This document shows positions 1 to 8,659 of a stretch of 64,000 bases of DNA, in pieces. Source of the stretch: Pseudoruegeria sp039972875 (GTDB taxonomy: Bacteria; Pseudomonadota; Alphaproteobacteria; Rhodobacterales; Rhodobacteraceae); NCBI GenBank assembly GCA_039972875.1, contig JBDWMA010000032.1, positions 303,473 to 367,472 on the forward strand, given 5' to 3'. Under the pieces are notes generated by a model. It was given only the letters and a program-made list of their open reading frames with translations, was not told the DNA's origin and did no database searches. The stretch's first letter is position 1. Each line of letters starts with the position of its first letter. The translations under genes were made by a program, and so were the position numbers.

Positions 1-497
1 GATTTTTGTCGGGCCGTCATTCGAATATTCGACCACAAGCGATCAACGGGATCACGCAAAACATAGATGAATTTGCTCCCGGCCCGCAATGCCAGCATCT
101 CCTGCATCGCACCCTCAGACAAAAGGCCATATGAGGGTGTGATGTCCCCAGTCAACCTCGCCCCTTTTGCCCCATCAAGGAGGTATCGCAAATAGGATGC
201 GTTATTATTTCGTGATCCGGTCAACATTCGGTAGGCATTTTCCGAGTTTTCGACTTTGCGGTGTAAGTCCCGGCGAGCAAACATCGTGGCTTCATCATAC
301 TCACCGCGCAATGCATCGAGTTTCCTCTTTGCAGACTTAAAATACCAATGGGTTTCATCAGCTCCCATCGTATCAAAATAGTGCAACTCTTTTTGGGCAG
401 GCATGACGCATTCGGGATGGCTATTCAAATAACGGTACAACCAACTGGTCCCCGCTTTTGTTGCGCCCATACCGAATAACAACGTCACATCCCCCAT
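1..497 (-). CDS. Sulfotransferase, N-terminal part (runs off window start)
   Basis: The reading frame starts with ATG at 497 and stays open to base 1, giving about 165 residues of a larger protein. The N-terminus has GMGATKAGTSWLYRYL, the 5'-phosphosulfate loop of PAPS-dependent sulfotransferases. About 140 residues later YVLRDPVDRLWS fits the 3'-phosphate binding motif with its Arg and Ser. The family transfers sulfate from PAPS to carbohydrate or other hydroxyl acceptors; the acceptor cannot be read here. Only 3 bases separate its start from the nuoC stop, so it is probably cotranscribed with nuoC. That is an odd place for such a gene, because nuoD would be expected. The C-terminal half lies outside the window. 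Confidence 0.85.
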   Translation of the reverse strand, partial: MGDVTLLFGMGATKAGTSWLYRYLNSHPECVMPAQKELHYFDTMGADETHWYFKSAKRKLDALRGEYDEATMFARRDLHRKVENSENAYRMLTGSRNNNASYLRYLLDGAKGARLTGDITPSYGLLSEGAMQEMLALRAGSKFIYVLRDPVDRLWSNIRMTARQK

Positions 498-500
498 AGA

Positions 501-1112
501 CTAGCCTTTCGCTCCACCGTTTTTCTCATCACCTGGAAGGATATATTCAGCACCCTCCCATGGGCTCATGAAATCAAACTGACGATATTCTTGCGTCAAA
601 CTAACAGGTTCATAAACAACCCGTTTTTCCACCTCATCATAGCGAACTTCGGTATAACCCGTTGTTGGAAAATCCTTGCGTAACGGGTACCCACGAAATC
701 CATAGTCGGTCAAAATACGGCGCAAGTCTGGGTGACCTGAAAACAGCAACCCGAACATGTCAAAAACCTCACGTTCAAACCAATTCGCTGACGGATGTAC
801 ATCAATGATTGATGGGATTAGATCCGTAGCCCGCACTTGCAAACGCACCCGAATACGTTGGTTCGTATACATCGACAGAAAATGGTAAACGACATCAAAC
901 CGTTTTTCACGGCTCGGATAATCCACCGCCGTAATATCAACGAGAGACGAGAACTTGCAGCTCCTATCGGATTTAAGAAACTCAACGAAGGAAACCAGAG
1001 AAGCCAGTGTAACCTCGATGGTGAGCTCATCGCGGTCTACCGAATGAGAAAGGACACAATCGGGGCGTTTCAGCTCCATGTGTACACCAAGTTCTTTCAA
1101 CGCCTCAGTCAT
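501..1112 (-). CDS. nuoC: NADH-quinone oxidoreductase subunit C (30 kDa subunit)
   Basis: This 203-residue protein is a peripheral-arm subunit of respiratory complex I, which oxidises NADH, reduces quinone and pumps protons. The signature is visible around residues 105-150: HPSANWFEREVFDMFG, followed by HPDLRRILTDYGFRGYPLRKDFP, read here as two adjoining motifs. Length matches stand-alone alphaproteobacterial NuoC, not the NuoCD fusion. It is separated from nuoB by about 1.3 kb that contains a gene on the other strand, so it cannot share the nuoAB transcript and needs its own promoter in 1113-1430. A sulfotransferase gene follows after 3 bases. Confidence 0.95.
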   Translation of the reverse strand: MTEALKELGVHMELKRPDCVLSHSVDRDELTIEVTLASLVSFVEFLKSDRSCKFSSLVDITAVDYPSREKRFDVVYHFLSMYTNQRIRVRLQVRATDLIPSIIDVHPSANWFEREVFDMFGLLFSGHPDLRRILTDYGFRGYPLRKDFPTTGYTEVRYDEVEKRVVYEPVSLTQEYRQFDFMSPWEGAEYILPGDEKNGGAKG

Positions 1113-1430
1113 CGTGACACGACCCCTTTAAGCTCAGCTCTAACTGGAAGATCTTCAGAGGCAGCGCCCCAAACAATACCAGAGTGACCCAGCACTTTCG
1201 TGCAATTGCCGACATGTGTATGCATGCGTCCGATCAATCTCACCTTGAGCCCTCGTTATTCTGCCCAACAGTCCGGGCTTTGATTTACCCAGGTTCCAAT
1301 GTCTTATAGGATCAACCCCCTTCAACCACAATAGCGCGTACTGACTTACCGCGACTAAAACACCATTTGTTGCGCCCATTTGGGTAGAAGGGTATCATAA
1401 AATCTAGAATCCTATGAACAGGGACAGAAA
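1113..1430. other. 318-bp intergenic region between divergent nuoC and glycosyltransferase
   Basis: No convincing gene is present. A 74-codon minus-strand frame (1155-1379) has no family resemblance. The stretch must hold the start signals for nuoC (minus) and the glycosyltransferase gene (plus). Bases 1366-1379 (TTTGTTGCGCCCAT) are identical to bases 457-470, which encode the phosphosulfate loop of the neighbouring sulfotransferase. Sequence around the two copies does not align further by eye. Confidence 0.5.
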
Positions 1431-2333
1431 ATGGTTAAAACAGGCTATTTCTTTGTATTGGATGGCCAGAGGTTTGAAGCTCAGGCCATATTACTAGCAA
1501 CATCCCTGCGTATGCAGATGGGCGATGATTTCCCAATTATTGCCTATGTTCCTGAGGCCAGTTTTGACAAAATAACCCGCATCACCCGTAGGATGATGAC
1601 GACCCTCAAAATTGAAATTCGCGCATTCTCAACAGAAGCCGGAACTTGGGCCGAACCATATCCTCATGGTAATAAAATATTGGCAAGCACGCAGCCTCGA
1701 GATTGGGATGTCAGCGTCTTTTTGGACAGCGATACAGTCTGCTTAAACCCAATGGATTTTTCAGACTGCGCTGAAGAGCAATGTCTTGGCGTCGTTCCCG
1801 AAGGTGTTCCAACATGGGGACGTCACGATGAGGATTGGGTGCTCCCCTATAGCTTATTTGATTTGCCGTTGCCGACCGAGCGCGTCAATATGGAGCGTGG
1901 TCGCCGCATTTCAACTTTACCGTATTTTAACGGCGGAATGGTGGCGTTCAAAGAGGCGGCTGATGAAAACGGACAACGCTTACCAGATCTTTGGCTAGAC
2001 ACAGCTTTGACGCTGGATCACAGTCCTGATCTGCCGAACAAACGCCCGTGGTTAGACCAAATTGCCCTTCCGATTGCAATGGCCCGGCTCGGTGGAAAAA
2101 TGATCATAAAACCGGGCGGATATAACTATTCGCTATATCGCCGGGATGCGAATGCGGATCATCCGACAATCAACCTTGCCCACTATCACATGCCGGCTGT
2201 GTTCCGAAAATGGGCCGCGTGCCGTGCGGTTTCCGATGAAGCCCAAGAAAGATGTCCTGCAAAGCTTAGGATTCATTTACGCAAGCGGTTTGGCACATAC
2301 CTCAAACGAGACTGGCAAGAAGCCGCGGAATAA
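1431..2333 (+). CDS. GT-A type glycosyltransferase-like protein
   Basis: A 300-residue soluble protein with the look of a nucleotide-sugar glycosyltransferase of GT-A fold. It begins with a hydrophobic strand (GYFFVLDGQRFEAQAILLA), has VFLDSDTVCL near residue 103 as the metal-binding DxD element, and later PYFNGGMVAFK and a KRPWLDQIALPIA stretch typical of family 8-like enzymes. Donor and acceptor cannot be told. AGGGA upstream of ATG 1431 is a plausible ribosome binding site. It is transcribed against nuoB and nuoC and sits exactly between them. With the sulfotransferase and the DegT aminotransferase it suggests surface polysaccharide genes placed around complex I genes; that link is inference. 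Confidence 0.7.
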   Translation: MVKTGYFFVLDGQRFEAQAILLATSLRMQMGDDFPIIAYVPEASFDKITRITRRMMTTLKIEIRAFSTEAGTWAEPYPHGNKILASTQPRDWDVSVFLDSDTVCLNPMDFSDCAEEQCLGVVPEGVPTWGRHDEDWVLPYSLFDLPLPTERVNMERGRRISTLPYFNGGMVAFKEAADENGQRLPDLWLDTALTLDHSPDLPNKRPWLDQIALPIAMARLGGKMIIKPGGYNYSLYRRDANADHPTINLAHYHMPAVFRKWAACRAVSDEAQERCPAKLRIHLRKRFGTYLKRDWQEAAE

Positions 2334-2344
2334 TGAATGAAATC

Positions 2345-2377
2345 AAAAAAGCTCCCTACCAATCGGTGGGAGCTTTT
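2345..2377. terminator. Bidirectional terminator between glycosyltransferase gene and nuoB
   Basis: The 10-base arms AAAAGCTCCC (2347-2356) and GGGAGCTTTT (2368-2377) are perfect complements. The stem continues inside with ACC/GGT after one bulged T. A/T runs flank both sides, so it should work for the plus-strand gene ending at 2333 and for nuoAB ending at 2401. Confidence 0.85.
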
Positions 2378-2400
2378 GCGTTAGATACAGTCGAAATCAG

Positions 2401-2934
2401 TTAACGAGTGATCGTACCGGTACGGCGAATTTTTCGTTGTAGCTGCAAAATTCCGTAAAGCAACGCCTCTGCCGAAGGCGGGCATCCGGGGACATAAACA
2501 TCAACCGGAACAATACGGTCACATCCACGTACGACAGAATAACTGTAGTGGTAATACCCACCACCATTGGCACAGGATCCCATTGAAATCACATACCGTG
2601 GTTCAGGCATTTGGTCGTAAACCTTACGCAACGCGGGGGCCATTTTATTGGTCAGTGTTCCAGCCACAATCATCAAATCCGACTGACGAGGAGAGGCACG
2701 CGGCGCTGTACCGAACCGCTCCATATCGTAACGCGGCATAGCGGTATGCATCATTTCTACCGCGCAACACGCCAGACCAAACGTCATCCAATGCAACGAA
2801 CCTGTTCGCGCCCAATTGATGATATCCTCAGTTGAGGTCAGCAAAAAGCCCTTATCCTGCAGCTCATTGTTCAAAGCCCGTGTGGCGACTTCTTTGTCAG
2901 CGCCAGCTGTATTTGCAGAGGTGCTCACTCCCAT
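2401..2934 (-). CDS. nuoB: NADH-quinone oxidoreductase subunit B (20 kDa, cluster N2)
   Basis: NuoB carries the terminal [4Fe-4S] cluster N2 that hands electrons to quinone in complex I. The tandem LACCAVEMM cysteines (C56, C57), C121 in SMGSCANGGG and C151 in VYVPGCPP match the four N2 ligands. The start at 2934 gives 177 residues (MGVSTSANTAG) and is preferred over an ATG at 2955, because AAGGAG lies 8 bases upstream of it. It overlaps the nuoA stop by 10 bases, indicating coupled translation. The transcript should end at the hairpin at 2345-2377 instead of continuing to nuoC. Confidence 0.96.
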   Translation of the reverse strand: MGVSTSANTAGADKEVATRALNNELQDKGFLLTSTEDIINWARTGSLHWMTFGLACCAVEMMHTAMPRYDMERFGTAPRASPRQSDLMIVAGTLTNKMAPALRKVYDQMPEPRYVISMGSCANGGGYYHYSYSVVRGCDRIVPVDVYVPGCPPSAEALLYGILQLQRKIRRTGTITR

Positions 2935-3290
2935 TCCAGGGCTCCTTTTTTCCACTCATAGGCAAAGCCGATGGTCAAAACAGCCAAGAATACCATCATC
3001 GACCAAAACCCAAGCAAGCCAACATCCTTAAAGGCAACCGCCCATGGGAACAGAAATGCAATTTCGAGATCAAAGATGATGAACAGGATGGCCACCAAAT
3101 AAAATCTGACGTCAAATTTCATCCGAGCATCGTCAAAAGCATTAAACCCGCATTCATATGCGGACACTTTTTCCGGATCAGGATTACGGACGGCCAGCAC
3201 AACGGCGGATAAAATTAAAACAAGGCCTAAACCTATAGCAAGCCCCAAAAATATCAGGATCGGGAGGTATTCTCTCAGCAGGTCTTCCAC
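2925..3290 (-). CDS. nuoA: NADH-quinone oxidoreductase subunit A
   Basis: NuoA is a three-helix membrane subunit of complex I next to the quinone site. Hydrophobic helices lie at about residues 6-32, 60-85 and 92-112 of the 121-residue product. The conserved loop KVSAYECGFNAFDDARMKFD carries the family Cys and acidic residues. The GTG start at 3290 (MEDLLREYLP) is chosen because GAAGGAG sits 6 bases upstream; an in-frame TTG at 3305 would overlap this ribosome binding site. It is the first gene of a nuoA-nuoB pair. Confidence 0.93.
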   Translation of the reverse strand: MEDLLREYLPILIFLGLAIGLGLVLILSAVVLAVRNPDPEKVSAYECGFNAFDDARMKFDVRFYLVAILFIIFDLEIAFLFPWAVAFKDVGLLGFWSMMVFLAVLTIGFAYEWKKGALEWE

Positions 3291-3341
3291 AACTGGCTCC
3301 TTCAATGCGCAAGATTAGACGCATCTTATTTCGCTTCTAGC

Positions 3342-3370
3342 GGTGTACCCCCCTGCATGCGATGGGTCAA
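3342..3370 (-). promoter_or_regulatory. Possible sigma-70 promoter upstream of nuoA
   Basis: On the minus strand TTGACC (3365-3370) is followed after 17 bases by TACACC (3342-3347), about 50 bases before the nuoA GTG. The -35 is good and the -10 is weak. A match of this quality can occur by chance. Confidence 0.3.
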
Positions 3371-3445
3371 CAGATGTGCCACCGCAAATTGGGAAATGCG
3401 ACTTTGTGCGGCAAAGTATCGGCATAATTCCTGTGTTCTGGCCGA

Positions 3446-4636
3446 TCAGCTCGCGTTTTGAACCTCTTCGCAAATGATTTGTCCGATCAAGGAGCAATCT
3501 TCTTCGCTAAAGGTCAAAGGCAACCTCATATCCAAAATCGCCTTAAGAATCCGGTCAGATTCGGGCATTCGATCGGATTGTACATAACGCCAACTATCGT
3601 ACCGCGACGTGAATCCCGTTGGCTCTGATCCTCCGAACCACTTCAACTCAACCCCTCGTTTTGCGCATCGATCCACAAATGTCAGAATTTTCTGCTCTGA
3701 GAAATCCAACAATAAAAACTGGATGGATGATCCAACAAAGACCTCATCTTCGGGCCGCTCTATAAGTGTGACCGACGTCGCATCCAACAAAGCGGACTCA
3801 ACAATCGCATAGCGGGCCGCCCATCTTTCGATTTGGCAATCCAAATCACGCAACTGCGGCCTAAGGATGGCAGCCCGTAGATTGTCCATACGGCCCGAAA
3901 CATTGGGTGTTTCATAACGGATGGTCTTAAAAGCAGATTCAGGAGGCCCCGCAGGATGGCGATCATAGAGCATATAACTACCCGACAGCATAGTGGCCCG
4001 CGCCATCGCCTCTGCATCATCCGAGACAAGCAACCCCCCTTCGCCAGAATTAACATGCTTATAGGTCTGACAAGAATAACACCCAAACACCCCATGACGC
4101 CCGGACAATATCCCCTGCCAGCTTGCCCCCATTGTGTGGGCACAGTCTTCGATCACTTGGACACCTGCTGAATCGCAAATTTGCATAAGGACATCCATGT
4201 CGCACAAATGCCCACGCATATGAGACAGCAGCAGCACTTGCGCACCGGTTTCTTGGATTTTTGCCTTTAGATCTTTAAGATCAATAACCAACTGATCCGT
4301 AACCCCAACAAACACGGGCACTGCACCAACAGAGGCGATTGATCCGGGAACAGGCGCTAGAGTAAACGCATTGGTCAACACTTTGTCACCCGGCTTTACA
4401 CCAATTGCGCGCATTGCTGTTGCCATGGCATACCCACCCGACGCAACAGCTAGGGCGAATTTCGCCCCCATTTGGGCTGCAAACTCTGCCTCCAACAATC
4501 CTGTTTCGCTCTGCTCGCCATCAATCATATTATACCGATGCAAACGACCGGAACGCATAACCCGCACAGCAGCCTCAATCCCCTCCACCGGAATGGATTC
4601 CTGCTGCGTAAAGCTTCCCTCAAAACAGATTGCCAT
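3446..4636 (-). CDS. DegT/DnrJ/EryC1/StrS family PLP-dependent aminotransferase
   Basis: A 396-residue fold-type I PLP enzyme of the family that aminates keto-sugars or related carbonyl compounds. Visible marks are the HMRGHLCDMDVLMQIC and VIEDCAHTMGASWQG segments and the cofactor lysine K193 in SCQTYKHVNSGEGG. The start at 4636 (MAICFEGSF) is preferred over 4693 because AGAAGGAG lies 7 bases upstream. Relatives act in nucleotide-sugar or aminoglycoside pathways, but the substrate here is unknown. No sugar pathway genes flank it, only the complex I genes downstream and a phosphatase gene upstream on the same strand. Confidence 0.8.
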   Translation of the reverse strand: MAICFEGSFTQQESIPVEGIEAAVRVMRSGRLHRYNMIDGEQSETGLLEAEFAAQMGAKFALAVASGGYAMATAMRAIGVKPGDKVLTNAFTLAPVPGSIASVGAVPVFVGVTDQLVIDLKDLKAKIQETGAQVLLLSHMRGHLCDMDVLMQICDSAGVQVIEDCAHTMGASWQGILSGRHGVFGCYSCQTYKHVNSGEGGLLVSDDAEAMARATMLSGSYMLYDRHPAGPPESAFKTIRYETPNVSGRMDNLRAAILRPQLRDLDCQIERWAARYAIVESALLDATSVTLIERPEDEVFVGSSIQFLLLDFSEQKILTFVDRCAKRGVELKWFGGSEPTGFTSRYDSWRYVQSDRMPESDRILKAILDMRLPLTFSEEDCSLIGQIICEEVQNAS

Positions 4637-4685
4637 CTGATCGCTCCTTCTGTTTTGCGATATCCCCACGGGGCTTATTGCAGAG

Positions 4686-5351
4686 TTAGCCAATCAGCCG
4701 CTCTACCAATATATCCAGTTCATCGTAATGCGTTAACAGCCCCTCTGGCGACAACTCAGCGACGGCATCTCCAGTTGGCCCAAACGTCACAAGAATTGAA
4801 GGAACCCCCGCCGCGCGAGAGGTCTCCCGATCCGTCACAGTATCGCCAATCAACAGCGCCTTCGCAGGATCGCCCCCCGCCCGACGAACCGCTTCAACAA
4901 ACGGCTCTGGATTTGGTTTCCGCACTGGCAATGTGTCCGCCCCAATCATAGACGCAAACAAATCGCGAATGCCCAAACGTTGCAGCAACGTTTCGGCCAA
5001 GCCTTCTGGCTTATTCGTGCAGATCCCAACGATATACCCATTGGCCGACAACCGTTTTACAGCGTCAATCGCACCGTCATACAGATAAGTATGGGTGTCG
5101 ATGTTCTCTGCATAAGCCTCCAGCAAAACAGGATACTGAACAGAAACATCCTCCTCGGTAAAACCCGGTTTAACTCGCGAAAACCCGAGGTTCAACATCG
5201 CACGCCCACCACGAAACGCTGTCGCAGCATCAGCGATAGGATCCAGCACATCGCCAAAGCTCAACCCGCGAAAACACGCATTTGCCGATGCGATCAGATC
5301 CTTGCTGGTGTCAGCCAAAGTCCCGTCTAGATCAAAAATCACCGTCTTCAT
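4686..5351 (-). CDS. HAD-superfamily phosphatase, phosphoglycolate phosphatase-like
   Basis: The 221-residue protein opens with VIFDLDGTLADTS, HAD motif I with the nucleophile and acid/base aspartates. ICTNKPEG supplies motif III lysine, and GDTVTDRETSRAAG the motif IV metal-binding acids. Between motifs I and II there is a helical cap, as in Gph-type enzymes that hydrolyse 2-phosphoglycolate. HAD substrate specificity is hard to read from sequence. Start 5351 is preferred over 5384 because GAAGGAG lies 5 bases upstream. It is divergent from glmU. Confidence 0.82.
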   Translation of the reverse strand: MKTVIFDLDGTLADTSKDLIASANACFRGLSFGDVLDPIADAATAFRGGRAMLNLGFSRVKPGFTEEDVSVQYPVLLEAYAENIDTHTYLYDGAIDAVKRLSANGYIVGICTNKPEGLAETLLQRLGIRDLFASMIGADTLPVRKPNPEPFVEAVRRAGGDPAKALLIGDTVTDRETSRAAGVPSILVTFGPTGDAVAELSPEGLLTHYDELDILVERLIG

Positions 5352-5480
5352 CGCGTCTCCTTCGGCGGCAATCCGCCATATCATGCAATATTGCGTAAAT
5401 AGTTTTGATGCTCAGCGCTCTTGCGATGGCTGCAAAGACCGATAGAACGGGACACAACAGAAAGAAAGAGCAGACATCTT

Positions 5481-6836
5481 ATGCCCACAGCGCTTATCGT
5501 CCTGGCCGCCGGCCGGGGAACCCGGATGAATTCTGACCTGCCAAAGGTCCTGCACCCCCTCGGAGGTGCGCCTTTGATGGTGCATGCGATCCGCGCCGGC
5601 GCCGCCTTAGAACCTGACCTGACCATCGTAGTGACCGGTCATGGTTCCGATGCAGTGGGAAAAGCAGCACAAGCCTATGATCCTGACATCGCGTTAGCCC
5701 ATCAAACAGAACAAAGCGGAACAGCCCATGCCGTTGCCCAAGCGCGCGCGGCTCTCGACGGGTTTGAAGGCGACGCTTTCGTTCTCTATGGGGATACACC
5801 CTTTATCCAACCAGAAACGCTCTCGGCAATGGCCAATGCCCGCGCTGACCATGCGGTCGTGGTTCTCGGCTTTACGGCCAAAGATCCTGGTCGCTACGGC
5901 CGACTTGTGACGGACGGGGACCAACTGACCCGGATTGTTGAATTCAAAGATGCCTCTGATGAAGAGTGCGCCATAACCCTTTGCAATTCAGGGGTTGTCG
6001 TTGCCGACGCGCAAACTCTGTTTTCGCTGATCGATGCGGTGGGCAACGACAATGCCAGCGCAGAGTATTATCTGACGGACATCGTGGAAATTGCACGAGC
6101 AAAAGGGATGTCCGCAGGGTTTGTCACCTGCCCAGAATCTGAAACCCAAGGCATCAATACACGTACAGAACTGGCCACAGCCGAGGCAACGCTGCAATTC
6201 AACAAACGTACAGAGGCCTTGGAAAACGGTGTTACAATGACTGCGCCTGACACTGTGTTCTTTGCCTATGACACATACATTGGTCGCGACGCGTTGATAG
6301 AACCCAATGTGGTGTTTGGCTCCGGTGTCACCATCGAAAGTGATGCAATCATTCGGGCGTTTAGCCATCTTGAAGGGTGCCATGTCTCTCAGAAGGCAAT
6401 CGTTGGTCCTTATGCACGTTTACGCCCTGGTGCGGAATTGGCCGAAAAAGTCCGCGTGGGCAATTTCGTAGAAGTCAAAAATGCAGAACTTGCCGAGGGG
6501 GCCAAAGTCAATCACCTCTCCTACATTGGTGATGCTTCAATCGGTAAAGACACCAATGTCGGCGCGGGAACGATCACCTGTAACTATGATGGCTTTTTCA
6601 AACACCGGACAGAAATTGGTGAACGTGCGTTCATTGGATCAAACACAATGCTGGTCGCCCCCGTATCTGTCGGCGATGAGGCCATGACAGCCTCCGGTTC
6701 AGTCATCACATCAAACGTTGAGCCGCAGGCTCTGGCCATTGCACGTGCAAAACAAATGACAAAACCCGGCCTAGCCAGAAAAATGTTCGATATGTTAAAG
6801 GCTACTAAAGAACGCAACCAAAAAGGGGCCAAATAA
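5481..6836 (+). CDS. glmU: Bifunctional GlmU (GlcNAc-1-P uridyltransferase / GlcN-1-P acetyltransferase)
   Basis: GlmU acetylates glucosamine-1-phosphate and couples it to UTP, giving UDP-GlcNAc for peptidoglycan and lipid A. The N-terminal nucleotidyltransferase motif LAAGRGTRMNSDLPKVLHP is at residues 8-26. The C-terminal half shows hexapeptide left-handed beta-helix sequence including VGNFVEVKN, NHLSYIGDASIG and GAGTITCNYDG. ATG 5481 gives 451 residues, the usual length; an in-frame TTG at 5421 would add an unrelated extension. The ribosome binding site is weak. The stop overlaps the glmS start (TAATG). Confidence 0.96.
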   Translation: MPTALIVLAAGRGTRMNSDLPKVLHPLGGAPLMVHAIRAGAALEPDLTIVVTGHGSDAVGKAAQAYDPDIALAHQTEQSGTAHAVAQARAALDGFEGDAFVLYGDTPFIQPETLSAMANARADHAVVVLGFTAKDPGRYGRLVTDGDQLTRIVEFKDASDEECAITLCNSGVVVADAQTLFSLIDAVGNDNASAEYYLTDIVEIARAKGMSAGFVTCPESETQGINTRTELATAEATLQFNKRTEALENGVTMTAPDTVFFAYDTYIGRDALIEPNVVFGSGVTIESDAIIRAFSHLEGCHVSQKAIVGPYARLRPGAELAEKVRVGNFVEVKNAELAEGAKVNHLSYIGDASIGKDTNVGAGTITCNYDGFFKHRTEIGERAFIGSNTMLVAPVSVGDEAMTASGSVITSNVEPQALAIARAKQMTKPGLARKMFDMLKATKERNQKGAK

Positions 6837-8659
6837 TGTGTGGTATTGTAGGGGTCCTTGGGCAACATGAATCCGCTCCCATTGTCCTAGAGGCCCTAAA
6901 AAGACTCGAATATCGCGGCTATGACAGCGCGGGCATCGCCACAGTAAACAACGGTGTATTGGATCGTCGTCGCGCCGTTGGCAAGCTCGTGAACCTGTCT
7001 GATTTACTTGTCCACAACCCCCTTGCTGGGAAGTCTGCTATCGGCCACACCCGCTGGGCCACCCATGGCGTGCCGAGCGTTAAAAACGCCCACCCTCATC
7101 AAGCGGGACCAGTTGCCGTCGTCCACAACGGCATCATCGAGAATTTTCGCGAGCTACGGAAAGAACTAGCCACAGACGGCATTGATTTCGTCACCCAAAC
7201 AGACACAGAAACCATTGCATTGATGACCCAGCGGTATATCGCACAGGGCAACACACCACGCGATGCAGCTGAAAAAACCCTCTCCCGGCTTGAGGGAGCT
7301 TTTGCGCTTTGTTTCCTATTCGAAGGCGAAGAAGACTTGCTAATTGCTGCCCGCAAAGGCTCTCCTTTGGCAATTGGACACGGAGACGGTGAAATGTTTG
7401 TAGGGTCCGACGCCATTGCGTTATCCCCCATGACCAACGAGGTCACTTACCTTGACGAAGGGGATTGGGCGATTCTGACCCGAACCTCTTTGGAAATTCG
7501 CGATCAAAACGGTTCCCTCGCCAACCGCGATAAACGTACGATCCAAATTGACGCCACCCAGATCGAAAAAGGTGGCCACAAGCATTTCATGAGCAAAGAA
7601 ATCGCGGAACAACCTACCGTGCTGGGCCAAGCCGTTGGCACCTACTTGTCCGCAGATGGACGAGAGGTTGTCCTCCCTTTGGAGGGGCTGGATTTCGCTG
7701 ACTATGACCGCATCACCATGGTCGCCTGCGGAACCGCGTTTTACGCTTGTTTGACTGCGAAGTACTGGTTTGAGCAAATCGCGCGCCTGCCCGTCGAAGT
7801 CGACATCGCCTCTGAGTTTCGCTACCGTGAACCGCCCGTCAGCCCGCGCACGTTGGCTATTTTTGTATCGCAATCCGGCGAAACGGCCGACACACTCGCA
7901 GCCTTGCGCTACATGGAAGGTCGCGCCGCAAAGATTCTATCCGTGGTCAACAACCCTGAAAGCTCTATGGCGCGTGAAAGCGATATGATTTTACCCATTT
8001 TGGCCGGGGTAGAGATCGGCGTCGCCTCAACCAAAGCCTTTACATGTCAACTCAATGCACTGGCCTTACTGGTGCTACAAGCCGCCCAAAATCGCAATGA
8101 ACTATGCGTGGATACAATCGCGGACCACCTGTCCGCACTACGTAACCTTCCAGGGCTGATGAACCATGCGCTGAATACAAATGATCGGATTCAAACGGTA
8201 TCAAGGGCCCTTTCCAAAGCTCAGGATATCCTGTTTCTGGGCCGCGGCGCCATGTTCCCCATCGCTATGGAAGGCGCATTAAAGCTTAAGGAAATCAGCT
8301 ACATTCATGCAGAAGGCTATGCATCTGGCGAATTAAAACATGGGCCCATCGCTTTGATTGACGAAAAAGTACCCGTCATCGTTATGGCCCCCAGAGATGA
8401 GCTGTTCGATAAGACCGTCTCAAACATGCAAGAGGTCATGGCCCGTGGTGGCAAAGTATTGTTGGTCACTGACGCAGAGGGCGCTAACATCGCTGGCGAT
8501 GGCGTGTGGGAAACCATCATCCTACCTGACGTGTCAGACCTCTATGCTCCCATCCTCTACTCCATCCCCGCCCAATTGCTGGCCTATCATACGGCAGTGG
8601 CAAAAGGCACGGATGTCGATCAACCCCGTAACCTCGCAAAATCGGTGACCGTAGAATGA
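6836..8659 (+). CDS. glmS: Glutamine-fructose-6-phosphate aminotransferase
   Basis: GlmS makes glucosamine-6-phosphate from fructose-6-phosphate and glutamine, feeding GlmU. The product begins MCGIVGVLG, so Cys is exposed after Met removal as the glutaminase nucleophile. GHTRWATHG and the HNGIIENF stretch complete the glutaminase domain (about 1-240). Two SIS sugar isomerase domains follow, with SQSGETADTLAALRY and GRGAMFPIAMEGALKLKEI. The C-terminus DQPRNLAKSVTVE is the family's conserved end. Length is 607 residues. The start overlaps the glmU stop by one base, so translation is coupled. No glmS ribozyme-like leader is apparent. Confidence 0.97.
   Translation: MCGIVGVLGQHESAPIVLEALKRLEYRGYDSAGIATVNNGVLDRRRAVGKLVNLSDLLVHNPLAGKSAIGHTRWATHGVPSVKNAHPHQAGPVAVVHNGIIENFRELRKELATDGIDFVTQTDTETIALMTQRYIAQGNTPRDAAEKTLSRLEGAFALCFLFEGEEDLLIAARKGSPLAIGHGDGEMFVGSDAIALSPMTNEVTYLDEGDWAILTRTSLEIRDQNGSLANRDKRTIQIDATQIEKGGHKHFMSKEIAEQPTVLGQAVGTYLSADGREVVLPLEGLDFADYDRITMVACGTAFYACLTAKYWFEQIARLPVEVDIASEFRYREPPVSPRTLAIFVSQSGETADTLAALRYMEGRAAKILSVVNNPESSMARESDMILPILAGVEIGVASTKAFTCQLNALALLVLQAAQNRNELCVDTIADHLSALRNLPGLMNHALNTNDRIQTVSRALSKAQDILFLGRGAMFPIAMEGALKLKEISYIHAEGYASGELKHGPIALIDEKVPVIVMAPRDELFDKTVSNMQEVMARGGKVLLVTDAEGANIAGDGVWETIILPDVSDLYAPILYSIPAQLLAYHTAVAKGTDVDQPRNLAKSVTVE

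Noticed and set aside
1155..1379. 74-codon minus-strand frame upstream of nuoC as a sulfotransferase pseudogene
   Set aside because: It shares 14 bases with the phosphosulfate loop, but the rest does not align with the sulfotransferase; kept only as a low-interest finding.
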